51,856 nt of DNA, taken from positions 1-51,856 of the forward strand of contig QHVJ01000151.1 in the NCBI GenBank assembly GCA_003222275.1, given 5' to 3'. Below, one piece after another: positions 8,237 through 16,162 of this stretch (positions within the stretch are counted from its first letter, which is position 1; the number at the start of each line of letters is the position of its first letter). A model generated the notes under the pieces. It had not been told where the DNA came from and ran no database searches. It saw only the letters and a program-made list of their open reading frames with translations. The translations under genes were made by a program, and so were the position numbers. This DNA comes from Acidobacteriota bacterium. GTDB lineage: Bacteria; Acidobacteriota; Vicinamibacteria; Fen-336.

Positions 8237-9046
8237 ATGAGAGCCCTCAACATGTCGCCTTCTGAGAACGGCGGCGGGGTCGAAGCCCTGCCGAGGATCG
8301 AGGCGGCGCTTGCCGCGGCAGTGGAGGTTCTGCAGGGCTTCCGCGCGGACACCGTGCGCGTCGAGCACAAGCCGGGAGCGGGCCCCGTCACCGAAGCGGA
8401 CCGGGCCGTGAACGACATCCTGGCCAGGATGCTCCCTGCCGAAGGGGAAGGCTGGCTCTCGGAGGAAAGCCGCGACGACCCCTGCCGCCTGGAGAAGCGC
8501 CGGGTGTGGGCTGTGGATCCCCTCGACGGGACCCGCGAATTCGTGGCCGGGATCCCCGAGTGGTGCGTTTCGGTAGGCCTTCTCGAGGACGGCCGGGCGG
8601 TGGCGGGCGGTGTGGCCAACCCAGCGACGGGGGAGATCTTCCTCGGCAGCCTGGGGAGCGGGGTGACCTACAACGGCCGGCCGGCGAGGGTGAGCGGCCG
8701 GGAGAGCCTACCCGGCGCGGTGGTCCTGGCCAGTCGTAGTGAGGTCGACCGCGGCGAGTGGGAGCGGTTCCGCGGCGCCGCGTTCACGATCCGGCCAGTC
8801 GGCTCGGTGGCCTACAAGCTGGCGCTCGTCGCGGCCGGTCTCGCTGACGCCACCTGGACGCTCGTTCCGAAGCACGAGTGGGACGTGGCCGCCGGCGTGG
8901 CCCTGATGCTGGCCGCCGGGGGAAGCGTGCAGACGCCCGATGGATCGGTCCTGCGGTTCAATCAGCCGCTTCCCCGCCTGACCGGCCTCGTAGCCGAGAC
9001 GCCGGCGCTTCTCCCCGCCGTGAAGCGTGCGCTGGGCTTGCCGTAG
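8237..9046 (+). CDS. Inositol monophosphatase / CysQ-family phosphatase
   Basis: Mg-dependent, lithium-sensitive-type phosphatase of 269 aa (or 264 aa from the second ATG at 8252). The metal-binding motifs are all present: VTEADRAVN, WLSEES with its metal-binding Glu, VDPLDGTREF (the DPLDGT core) and HEWDVAAGVALMLAAGG near the C-terminus. The family includes inositol-1-phosphatase and 3'(2'),5'-bisphosphate nucleotidase (CysQ); the compact size and DPLDGTREF with Arg-Glu after the core favour CysQ, which recycles pAp from sulfate assimilation. A clear promoter lies just upstream. The next gene starts 17 bases downstream and may be co-transcribed. Confidence 0.87.
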   Translation: MRALNMSPSENGGGVEALPRIEAALAAAVEVLQGFRADTVRVEHKPGAGPVTEADRAVNDILARMLPAEGEGWLSEESRDDPCRLEKRRVWAVDPLDGTREFVAGIPEWCVSVGLLEDGRAVAGGVANPATGEIFLGSLGSGVTYNGRPARVSGRESLPGAVVLASRSEVDRGEWERFRGAAFTIRPVGSVAYKLALVAAGLADATWTLVPKHEWDVAAGVALMLAAGGSVQTPDGSVLRFNQPLPRLTGLVAETPALLPAVKRALGLP

Positions 9047-9063
9047 GGCGTAGACTCGATGGG

Positions 9064-9696
9064 ATGTCCCCGATGAAACCCCGGACGGCGTTGCTGGCGG
9101 GCCTCGCGTGCCTTCTCGTCGCGGGCCGCGCGGCTCGGGCCGCCGACGGCGTGGAGATCTCCTACGCGAATGGCCTGTTGACGGTCCGATGCGCGCACGC
9201 TCGACTGGCCACGGTGCTCGAGCAGGTCGGCTCCGCAACCGGGACGGAGGTGGTTCTCGACGACTCCGTGAAGGGCACGCTTCTCACGGCTGACGTCGAG
9301 GCCCAGCCCGTGAGCGTGGCCCTCGAGCGCGTGCTGGAAGGGTTAGGCGTCACCTACGCGATGTCTCTTTCTCCGGATGGCCGCCGCGTGTCACGGATGT
9401 ACATCGGAACGGGAGGGGGGCATTGGCCCGCCGCATCGCTGCCCGCACCGCCGTCCCTAGCCACATCGGCAATCCCCGCCGCCGACGTCGACGAAACCGA
9501 CGCGGGCGCGATTCTTTCCGCGCTGTCCGCCGCCGGGGGAGTGTCCAAGGCGGACCCTGCAGATCTTCCGGTGACAATGCCGTCTCCGATCACGTTCGAG
9601 GCCCTCATGGGCCGCGTCGGCCGGCCGACCCCGGCCCTCCCGGCGTCCCCGGCCGCTCCGGCCAGGCAAGAAAAGCCGGCGCCACTCAACCAATAG
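9064..9696 (+). CDS. Exported STN-domain protein
   Basis: Protein of 210 aa with a Sec signal peptide (LLAGLACLLVAGRAARA, cleavage near residue 27) followed by one STN (secretin/TonB short N-terminal) domain at about residues 35-95: LLTVRCAHARLATVLEQVGS, then VKGTLLTADVEAQPVSVALE and LEGLGVTYAMS. STN domains sit in the periplasm and form the signalling or docking part of secretins and TonB-dependent receptors. Here the domain stands alone, and the remaining ~110 residues are Ala/Pro-rich and apparently unstructured, with no secretin or barrel. It could be a docking partner for an envelope complex encoded elsewhere. The start is ATG 9064, with a second possible ATG at 9073. Confidence 0.72.
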   Translation: MSPMKPRTALLAGLACLLVAGRAARAADGVEISYANGLLTVRCAHARLATVLEQVGSATGTEVVLDDSVKGTLLTADVEAQPVSVALERVLEGLGVTYAMSLSPDGRRVSRMYIGTGGGHWPAASLPAPPSLATSAIPAADVDETDAGAILSALSAAGGVSKADPADLPVTMPSPITFEALMGRVGRPTPALPASPAAPARQEKPAPLNQ

Positions 9697-9704
9697 GCGC
9701 CGGC
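9675..9704. terminator. Inverted repeat, possible intrinsic terminator (minus sense)
   Basis: GCCGGCGCC (9675-9683) and GGCGCCGGC (9696-9704) form a perfect 9-bp GC stem with a 12-base loop that contains the stop codon of the STN gene. On the minus strand the stem is followed by TTTTCTT, the layout of an intrinsic terminator; on the plus strand there is no T-tract. It could stop antisense read-through from the 10508-13098 operon. Confidence 0.4.
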
Positions 9705-9712
9705 GGCCCGGA

Positions 9713-10504
9713 TTGAAGGCCATCGCTTCGGGCCGGATGCCGGTCGTTTTCTTCGGGCACGGCAACCCGATGAACGCGATCCAATCGAACGCGTGGACGG
9801 AGGCGTGGAACAGGGTGGGAGCGGCGATGCCCCGGCCGCGGGCCATCCTGTCTGTCTCCGCGCACTGGTACGTGCCGGGGACGGCGGTGACGGCGATGCC
9901 GTCGCCGCGGACGATCCACGACTTCGGGGGCTTCCCGCGGGAGCTGTATCACGTCGTCTATCCAGCCCCCGGTGACCCGGCGCTCGCGAGCCGAGTGCAG
10001 TCGCTGCTGGCGCCGACGCCGGTGGGCCTCGATGGGCATTGGGGCCTCGACCACGGGACGTGGTCGGTGCTCCGCCACGTCTTTCCCGAGGCCGACGTGC
10101 CCGTCGTCCAGCTCGGCATCGACGAGACGCAGCCGCCCGCGTTCCACTACGAGCTGGGCCGCCGGCTGGCGTCGCTGCGCGACGAGGGCGTGCTCGTGAT
10201 CGGCAGCGGCAACCTCGTCCACAACCTCCACGCGTACGGCTGGGGCCGCCACTCGATGGAGCCGTACGACTGGGCCGTGCGCTTCGAGAAGGTGGTCCGT
10301 GACCTGATGCGGGCCGGCGAGCACGGCCCGCTCATCGCCTACGAGGCCCTCGCCCGCGACGCGCTCCTGTGCGTGCCCACGCCGGACCACTACCTGCCGC
10401 TGCTCTACGTGCTCGGGCTGCGCCGGCCGGAGGAAGCGGTGAGCTTCCCCGTCGAGGGCTTCGACGGCGGATCGATCTCGATGCTCAGCGTCCGGCTCGG
10501 CTGA
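9713..10504 (+). CDS. DODA-type extradiol dioxygenase (LigB/YgiD family)
   Basis: Class III extradiol ring-cleavage dioxygenase of 263 aa, similar in length to E. coli YgiD (4,5-DOPA dioxygenase). Metal-binding His residues are seen in FFGHGNPMN, SVSAHWY and GLDHGTW, and a fourth conserved His in GSGNLVHNLHAYGW. It would cleave a catechol-type ring using a bound divalent metal. The TTG at 9713 gives the full reading; an ATG at 9737 directly before PVVFFGHG is an equally plausible start. It follows the STN gene by 16 bases and is convergent with the molybdenum hydroxylase operon. Confidence 0.85.
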   Translation: MKAIASGRMPVVFFGHGNPMNAIQSNAWTEAWNRVGAAMPRPRAILSVSAHWYVPGTAVTAMPSPRTIHDFGGFPRELYHVVYPAPGDPALASRVQSLLAPTPVGLDGHWGLDHGTWSVLRHVFPEADVPVVQLGIDETQPPAFHYELGRRLASLRDEGVLVIGSGNLVHNLHAYGWGRHSMEPYDWAVRFEKVVRDLMRAGEHGPLIAYEALARDALLCVPTPDHYLPLLYVLGLRRPEEAVSFPVEGFDGGSISMLSVRLG

Positions 10505-10507
10505 TCG

Positions 10508-12634
10508 CTAGGCCAGGCGCAGCGGCAGCTTGCGCAGCCGCTTGCCCGTCGCCGCGAACACGGCGTTGGCCACCGTCGGGCCGACGAGCGCCGTCCCCGG
10601 CTCGCCGATCCCGGCCGGCTTCTCGTTGCTGTCCACGATGTACATCTCGATCTTCGGCGACTCCGGCATGCGCACAACCGGGTAGTCGTGGAAGTTGCTC
10701 TGCTGCACGCGGCCGTCCTTCAGCGTGATCTCGCCGTAGAGGACCGCCCCCAGGCCGAAGATGATGCTGCTCTCGAGCTGCTGCCGCACGATGTTCGGGT
10801 TCACCATCTTGCCGAGGTCGGCCGCGACGACCACGCGGTGCACGCGGACCTTCGGGCCGGTGACCGACACCTCGGCCACCTGCGCCATGGACGTGCCGTA
10901 GCCCTCCATGAGCCCGATGCCGCGGAACCGGCCCGCCGGGGGCGGCGTTCCCCAGCCGGACTTCTCGGCTGCGAGCTCGAGCACGTGCTTCAGCCGCGGC
11001 TGCTTGTCCAGCAGGGCCAGACGGAACTGGTACGGGTCCTTGCCCGCCGCCGCCGCCAGCTCGTCCATGAACGACTCGTAGGCGAACGAGTTGAGCGCGT
11101 GCGAGACCGAGCGCAAGTAGCCGACCCGCATCCCGGTGTCGTGGATCACGACGTCGGCGAACTGGTGGGGGATGTCGTAGGGCACCACGGCGGCCTCGGT
11201 CATCAACGGGTCGACGCCGTCCTTGATGAACGGGGGGAACAGGCGCGAGGTCACCGACGGAGACGTCAGGTGGAACTTCAACGCGACCGGCCGGCCCTGC
11301 GCGTCCAGCCCACCCCAGAGCTGGTGATAGCTGACGGGCCGGTAGAAGTCGTGGGTCATGTCGTCTTCGCGTGTCCACAGCAGCTTGACCGGTGCGCCGA
11401 CCGCCTTGGAGATCTCGACGGCCTGGGCGACGAAGTCCGCGTCGATGCGTCGCCCGAAGCCGCCGCCGAGGAACGTGGTGCGCACGGTGACCTGTTCGGG
11501 CTTCAGCCCGCTCGCCTGCGCGGCGACGCCCGCCGCAAGCTGCTGGAACTGGGTCGGGCCGTAGGCGAGGCAGGAGTCCTGGCGCACGTCGGCCGTGAAG
11601 TTCATCGGCTCCATCGCGGCGTGGGCGAGGAACGGCAGCTCGTACTCGGCCTGCAGCTTCTTGGCGGCGCCGGCCAAGCCGGACTCCACGTCGCCCTGCT
11701 TCTTGAACACCGCGCCGGGCTTGGCCGCGGCCGCCTTCAGCGCCGCCGAGATGCCGGCCGAATTGAGCGCCTTGCCCGGACCCTCGTCCCACGTGATGGC
11801 GAGCGCATCGCGCGCCGTCTTGGCCCGCCACCAGCTATCGGCCACGACCGCGACGCCGTCCGTGATCTGCACCACGTGCTTCACGCCGGGCATGGCCTTG
11901 GCCTTGGCGGCGTCGAAGCTCGCCGGCTTGCCGCCGATCACCGGGCACTGCGCGAGCGACGCGTACAGCATGCCGGGCAGCTTCACGTCGATGCCGAACT
12001 CGGCGGTGCCGTCGATCTTGCCCGGCGTGTCGAGACGGTTGATCGGCTTGCCGACGTACCGGGAGTCTTTGTGGTCCTTCAGCTTCACGTCCTTCGGCAC
12101 GGGCAGCTTGGCCGCGGCCTCGGCCAGCTCGCCGTAGGTTGCGGTCTTACCGCCCGGGCCCTGGACCATACCGTCCTGCGCGCGGCACGCCGAGGCATCG
12201 ACGCCCCACTTCTGCGCCGCCGCCTCCACGAGCATCGTGCGCGCCTGGGCGCCGGCGATGCGCAGCTTGTCGTAGCCTTCGGCCACGGAGGTCGAGCCGC
12301 CGGTGATCTGGCCGCCGAGCATGGTGTTGATGTACGGCTCGCCGGCGGGCGCGATCTCGACCTTGATCTTCTTCAGGTCGACCTCGAGCTCTTCGGCCAC
12401 CAGCGTGGGCATCGCGGTGTAGACGCCCTGACCCATCTCGGAGCGCGCCGAGATGATCGTGATGCTGTTGTCGCTGCCGATCTTCACCCAGGCGTTGGGC
12501 ATGGAGGTCATCGCCTGCGCGCCCGCGGGCCTCAGGAGCGCGTCGGGCAGCACGACGCCCAGGATGAGGCCGCCGCCCACGGCGGCGCCCGTCTTCAGGA
12601 ACTCGCGTCGAGAAGGATCAGTGACGAGGCTCAT
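10508..12634 (-). CDS. Molybdenum-hydroxylase large subunit (isoquinoline 1-oxidoreductase beta-like), Tat-exported
   Basis: Molybdopterin-binding subunit of 708 aa of the xanthine dehydrogenase family, in the IorB-like class. The N-terminus holds a twin-arginine signal (SRREFLKTGAAVGG followed by a hydrophobic stretch ending PAGAQA), so the folded enzyme is expected in the periplasm. Family motifs include ARSEMGQGVYTAMP, LGGQITGGSTSV, RLDTPGKIDGTAEFGID, the TFLGGGFGRR cofactor loop and GEPGTALVGPTVANAV near the C-terminus, where the conserved Glu of GEPG is the expected active-site base. It starts 2 bases after the stop of the 2Fe-2S subunit. No cytochrome subunit is seen next to it. The substrate is probably an N-heterocycle or aldehyde but cannot be assigned. 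Confidence 0.9.
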   Translation of the reverse strand: MSLVTDPSRREFLKTGAAVGGGLILGVVLPDALLRPAGAQAMTSMPNAWVKIGSDNSITIISARSEMGQGVYTAMPTLVAEELEVDLKKIKVEIAPAGEPYINTMLGGQITGGSTSVAEGYDKLRIAGAQARTMLVEAAAQKWGVDASACRAQDGMVQGPGGKTATYGELAEAAAKLPVPKDVKLKDHKDSRYVGKPINRLDTPGKIDGTAEFGIDVKLPGMLYASLAQCPVIGGKPASFDAAKAKAMPGVKHVVQITDGVAVVADSWWRAKTARDALAITWDEGPGKALNSAGISAALKAAAAKPGAVFKKQGDVESGLAGAAKKLQAEYELPFLAHAAMEPMNFTADVRQDSCLAYGPTQFQQLAAGVAAQASGLKPEQVTVRTTFLGGGFGRRIDADFVAQAVEISKAVGAPVKLLWTREDDMTHDFYRPVSYHQLWGGLDAQGRPVALKFHLTSPSVTSRLFPPFIKDGVDPLMTEAAVVPYDIPHQFADVVIHDTGMRVGYLRSVSHALNSFAYESFMDELAAAAGKDPYQFRLALLDKQPRLKHVLELAAEKSGWGTPPPAGRFRGIGLMEGYGTSMAQVAEVSVTGPKVRVHRVVVAADLGKMVNPNIVRQQLESSIIFGLGAVLYGEITLKDGRVQQSNFHDYPVVRMPESPKIEMYIVDSNEKPAGIGEPGTALVGPTVANAVFAATGKRLRKLPLRLA

Positions 12635-12636
12635 GG

Positions 12637-13098
12637 TCACTCTCCCTTGCGGCCGGCCGCCGCGTGGATGGCGGCGCGGATCCGCGGATACGTCCCGCAA
12701 CGGCAGATGTTGCCCGCCATCGCGTCGTCGATGTCGGCATCGGTGGGATTCGGCTTCTCGGCGAGCAGGGCCGCCGCGCTCATGATCTGGCCCGACTGGC
12801 AGTAGCCGCACTGCGGCACGTCGAGCGCCGCCCACGCGGCCTGGACCTTCTGGCCGGCCGGGGTCGCGCTCACCGCCTCGATGGTCGTGATCTTCTTGCC
12901 GACGACCAGCGAGACCGGCGTGCTGCAGGAACGTATCGGCTTGCCTTCGACGTGGACCGTGCACGCGCCGCAAAGCGCGGCGCCGCACCCGAACTTCGTA
13001 CCGGTCATGCCGAGGGTGTCACGAAGGACCCAGAGCAGCGGCGTGTCCGGCTCGGCGTCGACACTCCGGGCCTTGCCGTTGATGTTGAGGCTGATCAT
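12637..13098 (-). CDS. 2Fe-2S subunit of molybdenum hydroxylase (isoquinoline 1-oxidoreductase alpha-like)
   Basis: Small electron-transfer subunit of 153 aa with two 2Fe-2S clusters. The plant-ferredoxin-type cluster ligands are in [14 protein letters not shown] and RSC, and the second cluster ligands in CGYCQSGQ and [12 protein letters not shown]. It lacks its own export signal and would be carried out with the Tat-tagged large subunit encoded immediately downstream. The start at 13098 is preceded by GGGGAGGAAG, a good ribosome site, and gives the normal family N-terminus (MISLNINGK); a longer reading to 13167 has no family similarity. Confidence 0.93.
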   Translation of the reverse strand: MISLNINGKARSVDAEPDTPLLWVLRDTLGMTGTKFGCGAALCGACTVHVEGKPIRSCSTPVSLVVGKKITTIEAVSATPAGQKVQAAWAALDVPQCGYCQSGQIMSAAALLAEKPNPTDADIDDAMAGNICRCGTYPRIRAAIHAAAGRKGE

Positions 13099-13129
13099 GG
13101 CTTCCTCCCCGTGGTCGAGTGGTGGGCGG

Positions 13130-13159
13130 ATTATGACGCCAGCTTCGGCAGGAAGTAAA
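13130..13159 (-). promoter_or_regulatory. Probable promoter of the molybdenum hydroxylase operon
   Basis: On the minus strand CATAAT (13135-13130, five of six consensus) lies 18 bases after TTTACT (13159-13154, four of six). Transcription would begin near 13123, leaving a ~25-base leader that contains the GGGGAGGAAG ribosome site. Confidence 0.45.
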
Positions 13160-13245
13160 TGACCCAATAACCACGTTGCGCCAGCCCGTCCGGGGGGTTA
13201 AGATCCGGGACCGTCGATCCCCCCGCCCGCGAAAGGAGTGACACC

Positions 13246-14841
13246 CTGTCCTTTCTTCATCGCTCCGGAATCCTCTGCGCGTACGCGCTGGCCGTCCTCG
13301 GCGCCGGCCCGGCCCTCGCGTCGATGGTCACCTACATGGACACGGAGGCCCTCGTTCGGCTCTCCCCCGTCATCGTCCGCGGGCAGGTGGAGTCCATCGT
13401 GTCGCGATCGGACGCCGCCCACACCGAGATCCATACCGACGTCACCATCCGCCTGCTGGAGTCCCTGAAGGGCGGAGCCGGACGGGACCGCATCGTCCTC
13501 CAGCTCCCCGGAGGAAGCGTCGACGGCTACCAGAGCTTCGTGTTCGGCTCCCCCGGCTTCCGGAAGGGCGAGCGGGTGCTCGTCTTCGCCCAACCCACCA
13601 AGCGGGGCGCCCTCACCGTCACCGGCCTCTTCCAGGGCAAGTTCCGGATCGAATCGGAGGGCGGGGTCGATTTCGCTCAGCAAGAGGGAGCAGGGGATGC
13701 GGGGCTGGTCCTCCGCCGCGGCCAGAAGCGCGAGGCCGGCCGGCGGCCCCTCGCCGACCTCCTCGACCAGGTACGGGATCTCGTCAAGCGCCATCCAACG
13801 CTGGAAGCGGCCCTGACGCCGCCCGCCGCGACGGGGCCGGTCGATGCTGTCTCTTCTGCCGACCTCGGCTTCACCCTTCATCCCATCATCGCCCTGCGGT
13901 GGTTCGAGCCCGACTCCGGGATCCCCGTGACCATGATGTTCAACCCCGCCAACGCGCCGGCCGTCGTGCCGGGAGGCGCGCGGCCCCAGTTCGAGGCCGC
14001 GACGCAGAACTGGACGAACGTCACGGGGTCCACGATCGTCATGCACGACGGGGGCGATACGACGGCCGCCTGCTGGCGCGCGGACGGCGTCAACGCCGTC
14101 TCCCACGGCGACCCTTGCGGCCAGTTCCCCGACTTCGATCCCGTCACCTGCTCGGGGGTGCTTGCCGTAACCGGGGTCGCGAACTTCAGCCTCGAGAGCA
14201 AGGTCGTCAACGGCGCCAGCTTCCTCCGCTTCCGGGAGGAAGACATCGTCATCAACGGGGGCACCGACTGCTTCTTCGCCGATCCCGGCAACTACGGCGA
14301 GGTGGTCGGCCACGAGATGGGCCACGTCACCGGCCTCGGCCACTCCTGCGGTGATCCCTTCAGTCCCGACTGCGCCACCGACCCGGTAGCGGACGCCGCC
14401 CTCATGAACGCGTTCGCCCACGGCGACGGCCGCGGCCCGACGCCGCAGAAGGGAGACATCAATGGCGTCCGCTTCATCTACCCCCCGGCCGGCTTCGTGG
14501 ACGCTCAGCTCAACGGCAGCGCCTTCACCACCGGCCAGACCTCCAGCCTCACCGCCGACTTCAACGGCACCGCGAAGGCCGACCTCTACGTCTTCGTGAC
14601 GCTGCCCGGTGGCGGGTTCTTCGCCCTGGGAGCCGGCGCACCCAACGTACTGGTGCCCGTGGCCTCGAACCTTCAGCTCGGGTTTGCGTTGGAAGTGCCG
14701 CTCTCCACCCATACGTTCACGGGGTCGGAGGCGGCCGGGGCCTACACGTGGTACGCGCTGCTCGTACGGCCGGGCCTGAACCCTGCGCAGTCCGCGAACT
14801 GGCTCAGCATCGACTCCGCCCCGTTCACTTTCACGCCGTAG
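13246..14841 (+). CDS. Exported matrixin-type zinc metalloprotease
   Basis: Secreted metzincin-like protease of about 531 aa. The zinc motif HEMGHVTGLGH (residues 356-366 from the CTG) matches HExxHxxGxxH, and ADAALMNAFAHG downstream supplies the Met-turn. An N-terminal domain of ~150 residues of unknown function (IVRGQVESIVSRSD, FRKGERVLVFAQ) precedes it and a beta-rich C-terminal domain of ~120 residues follows. The first ATG (13324) would give a protein with no export signal, yet the in-frame codons before it spell a textbook signal peptide (SFLHRSGILCAYALAVLGAG, then PALA). No ATG, GTG or TTG is in frame between the TAA at 13168 and 13324; CTG at 13246, seven bases after AAAGGAG, is the best start. 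Confidence 0.8.
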   Translation: MSFLHRSGILCAYALAVLGAGPALASMVTYMDTEALVRLSPVIVRGQVESIVSRSDAAHTEIHTDVTIRLLESLKGGAGRDRIVLQLPGGSVDGYQSFVFGSPGFRKGERVLVFAQPTKRGALTVTGLFQGKFRIESEGGVDFAQQEGAGDAGLVLRRGQKREAGRRPLADLLDQVRDLVKRHPTLEAALTPPAATGPVDAVSSADLGFTLHPIIALRWFEPDSGIPVTMMFNPANAPAVVPGGARPQFEAATQNWTNVTGSTIVMHDGGDTTAACWRADGVNAVSHGDPCGQFPDFDPVTCSGVLAVTGVANFSLESKVVNGASFLRFREEDIVINGGTDCFFADPGNYGEVVGHEMGHVTGLGHSCGDPFSPDCATDPVADAALMNAFAHGDGRGPTPQKGDINGVRFIYPPAGFVDAQLNGSAFTTGQTSSLTADFNGTAKADLYVFVTLPGGGFFALGAGAPNVLVPVASNLQLGFALEVPLSTHTFTGSEAAGAYTWYALLVRPGLNPAQSANWLSIDSAPFTFTP

Positions 14842-14901
14842 CCGTCCGGGCGTGGGAGCGGGGTCGCCCCGCCCTCGTGTCCGGGCACAGAAGAGGAGCG
14901 C

Positions 14902-16119
14902 ATGAGGAAGCGAGAACTCATCGTCCTGACGTTCATGAGCCTGGCCGCTGTAACCGCGCCCGCAGCGGCAGGGAGCACCTGCCAGCCCGACGGCACCCAG
15001 GCGAGTGGAGCGCAATATCGCATCTGCATGCCCGATGCCGGCCATTGGAACGGCGATCTCGTGCTCTACGCCCACGGTTACGTCGCCTTCAACGCGCCAC
15101 CGGGCATCCCCGAGGACCAGCTCAAGCTGCCCGACGGCACCTCGGTGCCCGGAATCATCAACGGCCTGGGCTTCGCCTTCGCGACCACTGGCTACAGCAA
15201 GAACGGGCTGGCGGTGCGGGAGGGGATCGACGACCTCATCGATCTCGTCGGCATCTTCGGGACCGCGATAGGACCGCCGCCGCACGTCTATCTCGTGGGG
15301 CCGTCGGAGGGCGGGATCGTCACCGCACTCCTGGTCGAGCGCCATCCGGAGGTGTTCACCGGTGGCCTGGCTGCTTGCGGCCCCATCGGCGACTTCAGGC
15401 GCCAGATCAACTACATCGGCGATTTCCGCGTGATCTTCGACTACTTCTTTCCGGGCCTCATCCCCGGCACTCCCGACGCCATCCCCGACGAGGTGATCCA
15501 GAACTGGGACACGGTCTACGTGCCGAGCATCAAAGCGGCGATAGCGGCATACCCTTCCCGTACCGCGCAGCTCCTTAAGGTGACTCACGCTCCCGTGGGC
15601 ACGGATCCTTCCACCGTCGAGAAGACCGTCGTCGACGTCCTCTGGTACAACGTCTTCGGCACCAACGACGCCAAGGCTGAGCTGGGTGGGCAGCCGTTCG
15701 ACAATACCCAACGCCTCTACCTCGGCTCCGACAACGACTTGCTGCTCAACCTCTTCGCCCGCCGTCTGGCCGCCGAGGCACCGGCCCTGACCGAGATACA
15801 CGCTTACCAGACGACGGGAGCTCTGGCGCGGCCCCTCGTGACGCTCCACACGACCGGCGATCCCATCATCCCCTACGGCCACGAGCCGCTCTACGGGCTG
15901 AAGACGCTCCTTGCCGGGTCGGCCGCCCTCCATGCGAACTTTCCCGTCATGCGCTACGGCCACTGCCAGTTCACGGCACCCGAGGTGGTCTTCGGCTTCT
16001 TCGTGCTCTTGCTCGAGGCCCAGGCACAGCCCATCGCCGTCGACGGCGTCCTGCCCGATGCGGCCTCGCGGCAGCAGTTCGACTCGCTGTTGCGCCAGCA
16101 TGGCGTGACGCCGCCGTGA
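14902..16119 (+). CDS. Exported alpha/beta hydrolase
   Basis: Serine hydrolase of 405 aa. The N-terminus (ELIVLTFMSLAAVTAPAAAG) is a Sec signal peptide, so the enzyme is periplasmic or secreted. The nucleophile is probably Ser135 in VGPSEGG, a GxSxG elbow; LYAHGY earlier supplies the oxyanion-hole His-Gly, and TGDPIIPYGHE and MRYGHCQF supply the candidate acid and His. The overall pattern is like secreted esterase/peptidase-type hydrolases of soil bacteria. A ribosome site, AGAGGAGCGC, precedes the ATG. It lies 60 bases after the metalloprotease and may share its transcript. The substrate is unknown. Confidence 0.78.
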   Translation: MRKRELIVLTFMSLAAVTAPAAAGSTCQPDGTQASGAQYRICMPDAGHWNGDLVLYAHGYVAFNAPPGIPEDQLKLPDGTSVPGIINGLGFAFATTGYSKNGLAVREGIDDLIDLVGIFGTAIGPPPHVYLVGPSEGGIVTALLVERHPEVFTGGLAACGPIGDFRRQINYIGDFRVIFDYFFPGLIPGTPDAIPDEVIQNWDTVYVPSIKAAIAAYPSRTAQLLKVTHAPVGTDPSTVEKTVVDVLWYNVFGTNDAKAELGGQPFDNTQRLYLGSDNDLLLNLFARRLAAEAPALTEIHAYQTTGALARPLVTLHTTGDPIIPYGHEPLYGLKTLLAGSAALHANFPVMRYGHCQFTAPEVVFGFFVLLLEAQAQPIAVDGVLPDAASRQQFDSLLRQHGVTPP

Positions 16120-16150
16120 AGGCCGGGCGCCATTGCGGCAAGGCGCGCAC

Positions 16151-16156
16151 TATAAT
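16151..16156 (+). promoter_or_regulatory. -10 box of the beta-propeller lipoprotein gene
   Basis: A perfect TATAAT ends 6 bases before the ATG at 16163 and no ribosome site lies between them, so the transcript is probably leaderless. No matching -35 is seen. Confidence 0.5.
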
Positions 16157-16162
16157 GCCTTG

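Noticed and set aside
10688-12805. 705-aa plus-strand reading frame opposite the molybdenum hydroxylase
   Set aside because: The opposite strand encodes all cofactor motifs; this translation is His/Leu/Arg-rich noise.
13198-16101. 967-aa minus-strand reading frame over the metalloprotease and hydrolase genes
   Set aside because: No domain recognisable; it spans two genes with clear signal peptides and catalytic motifs on the plus strand.
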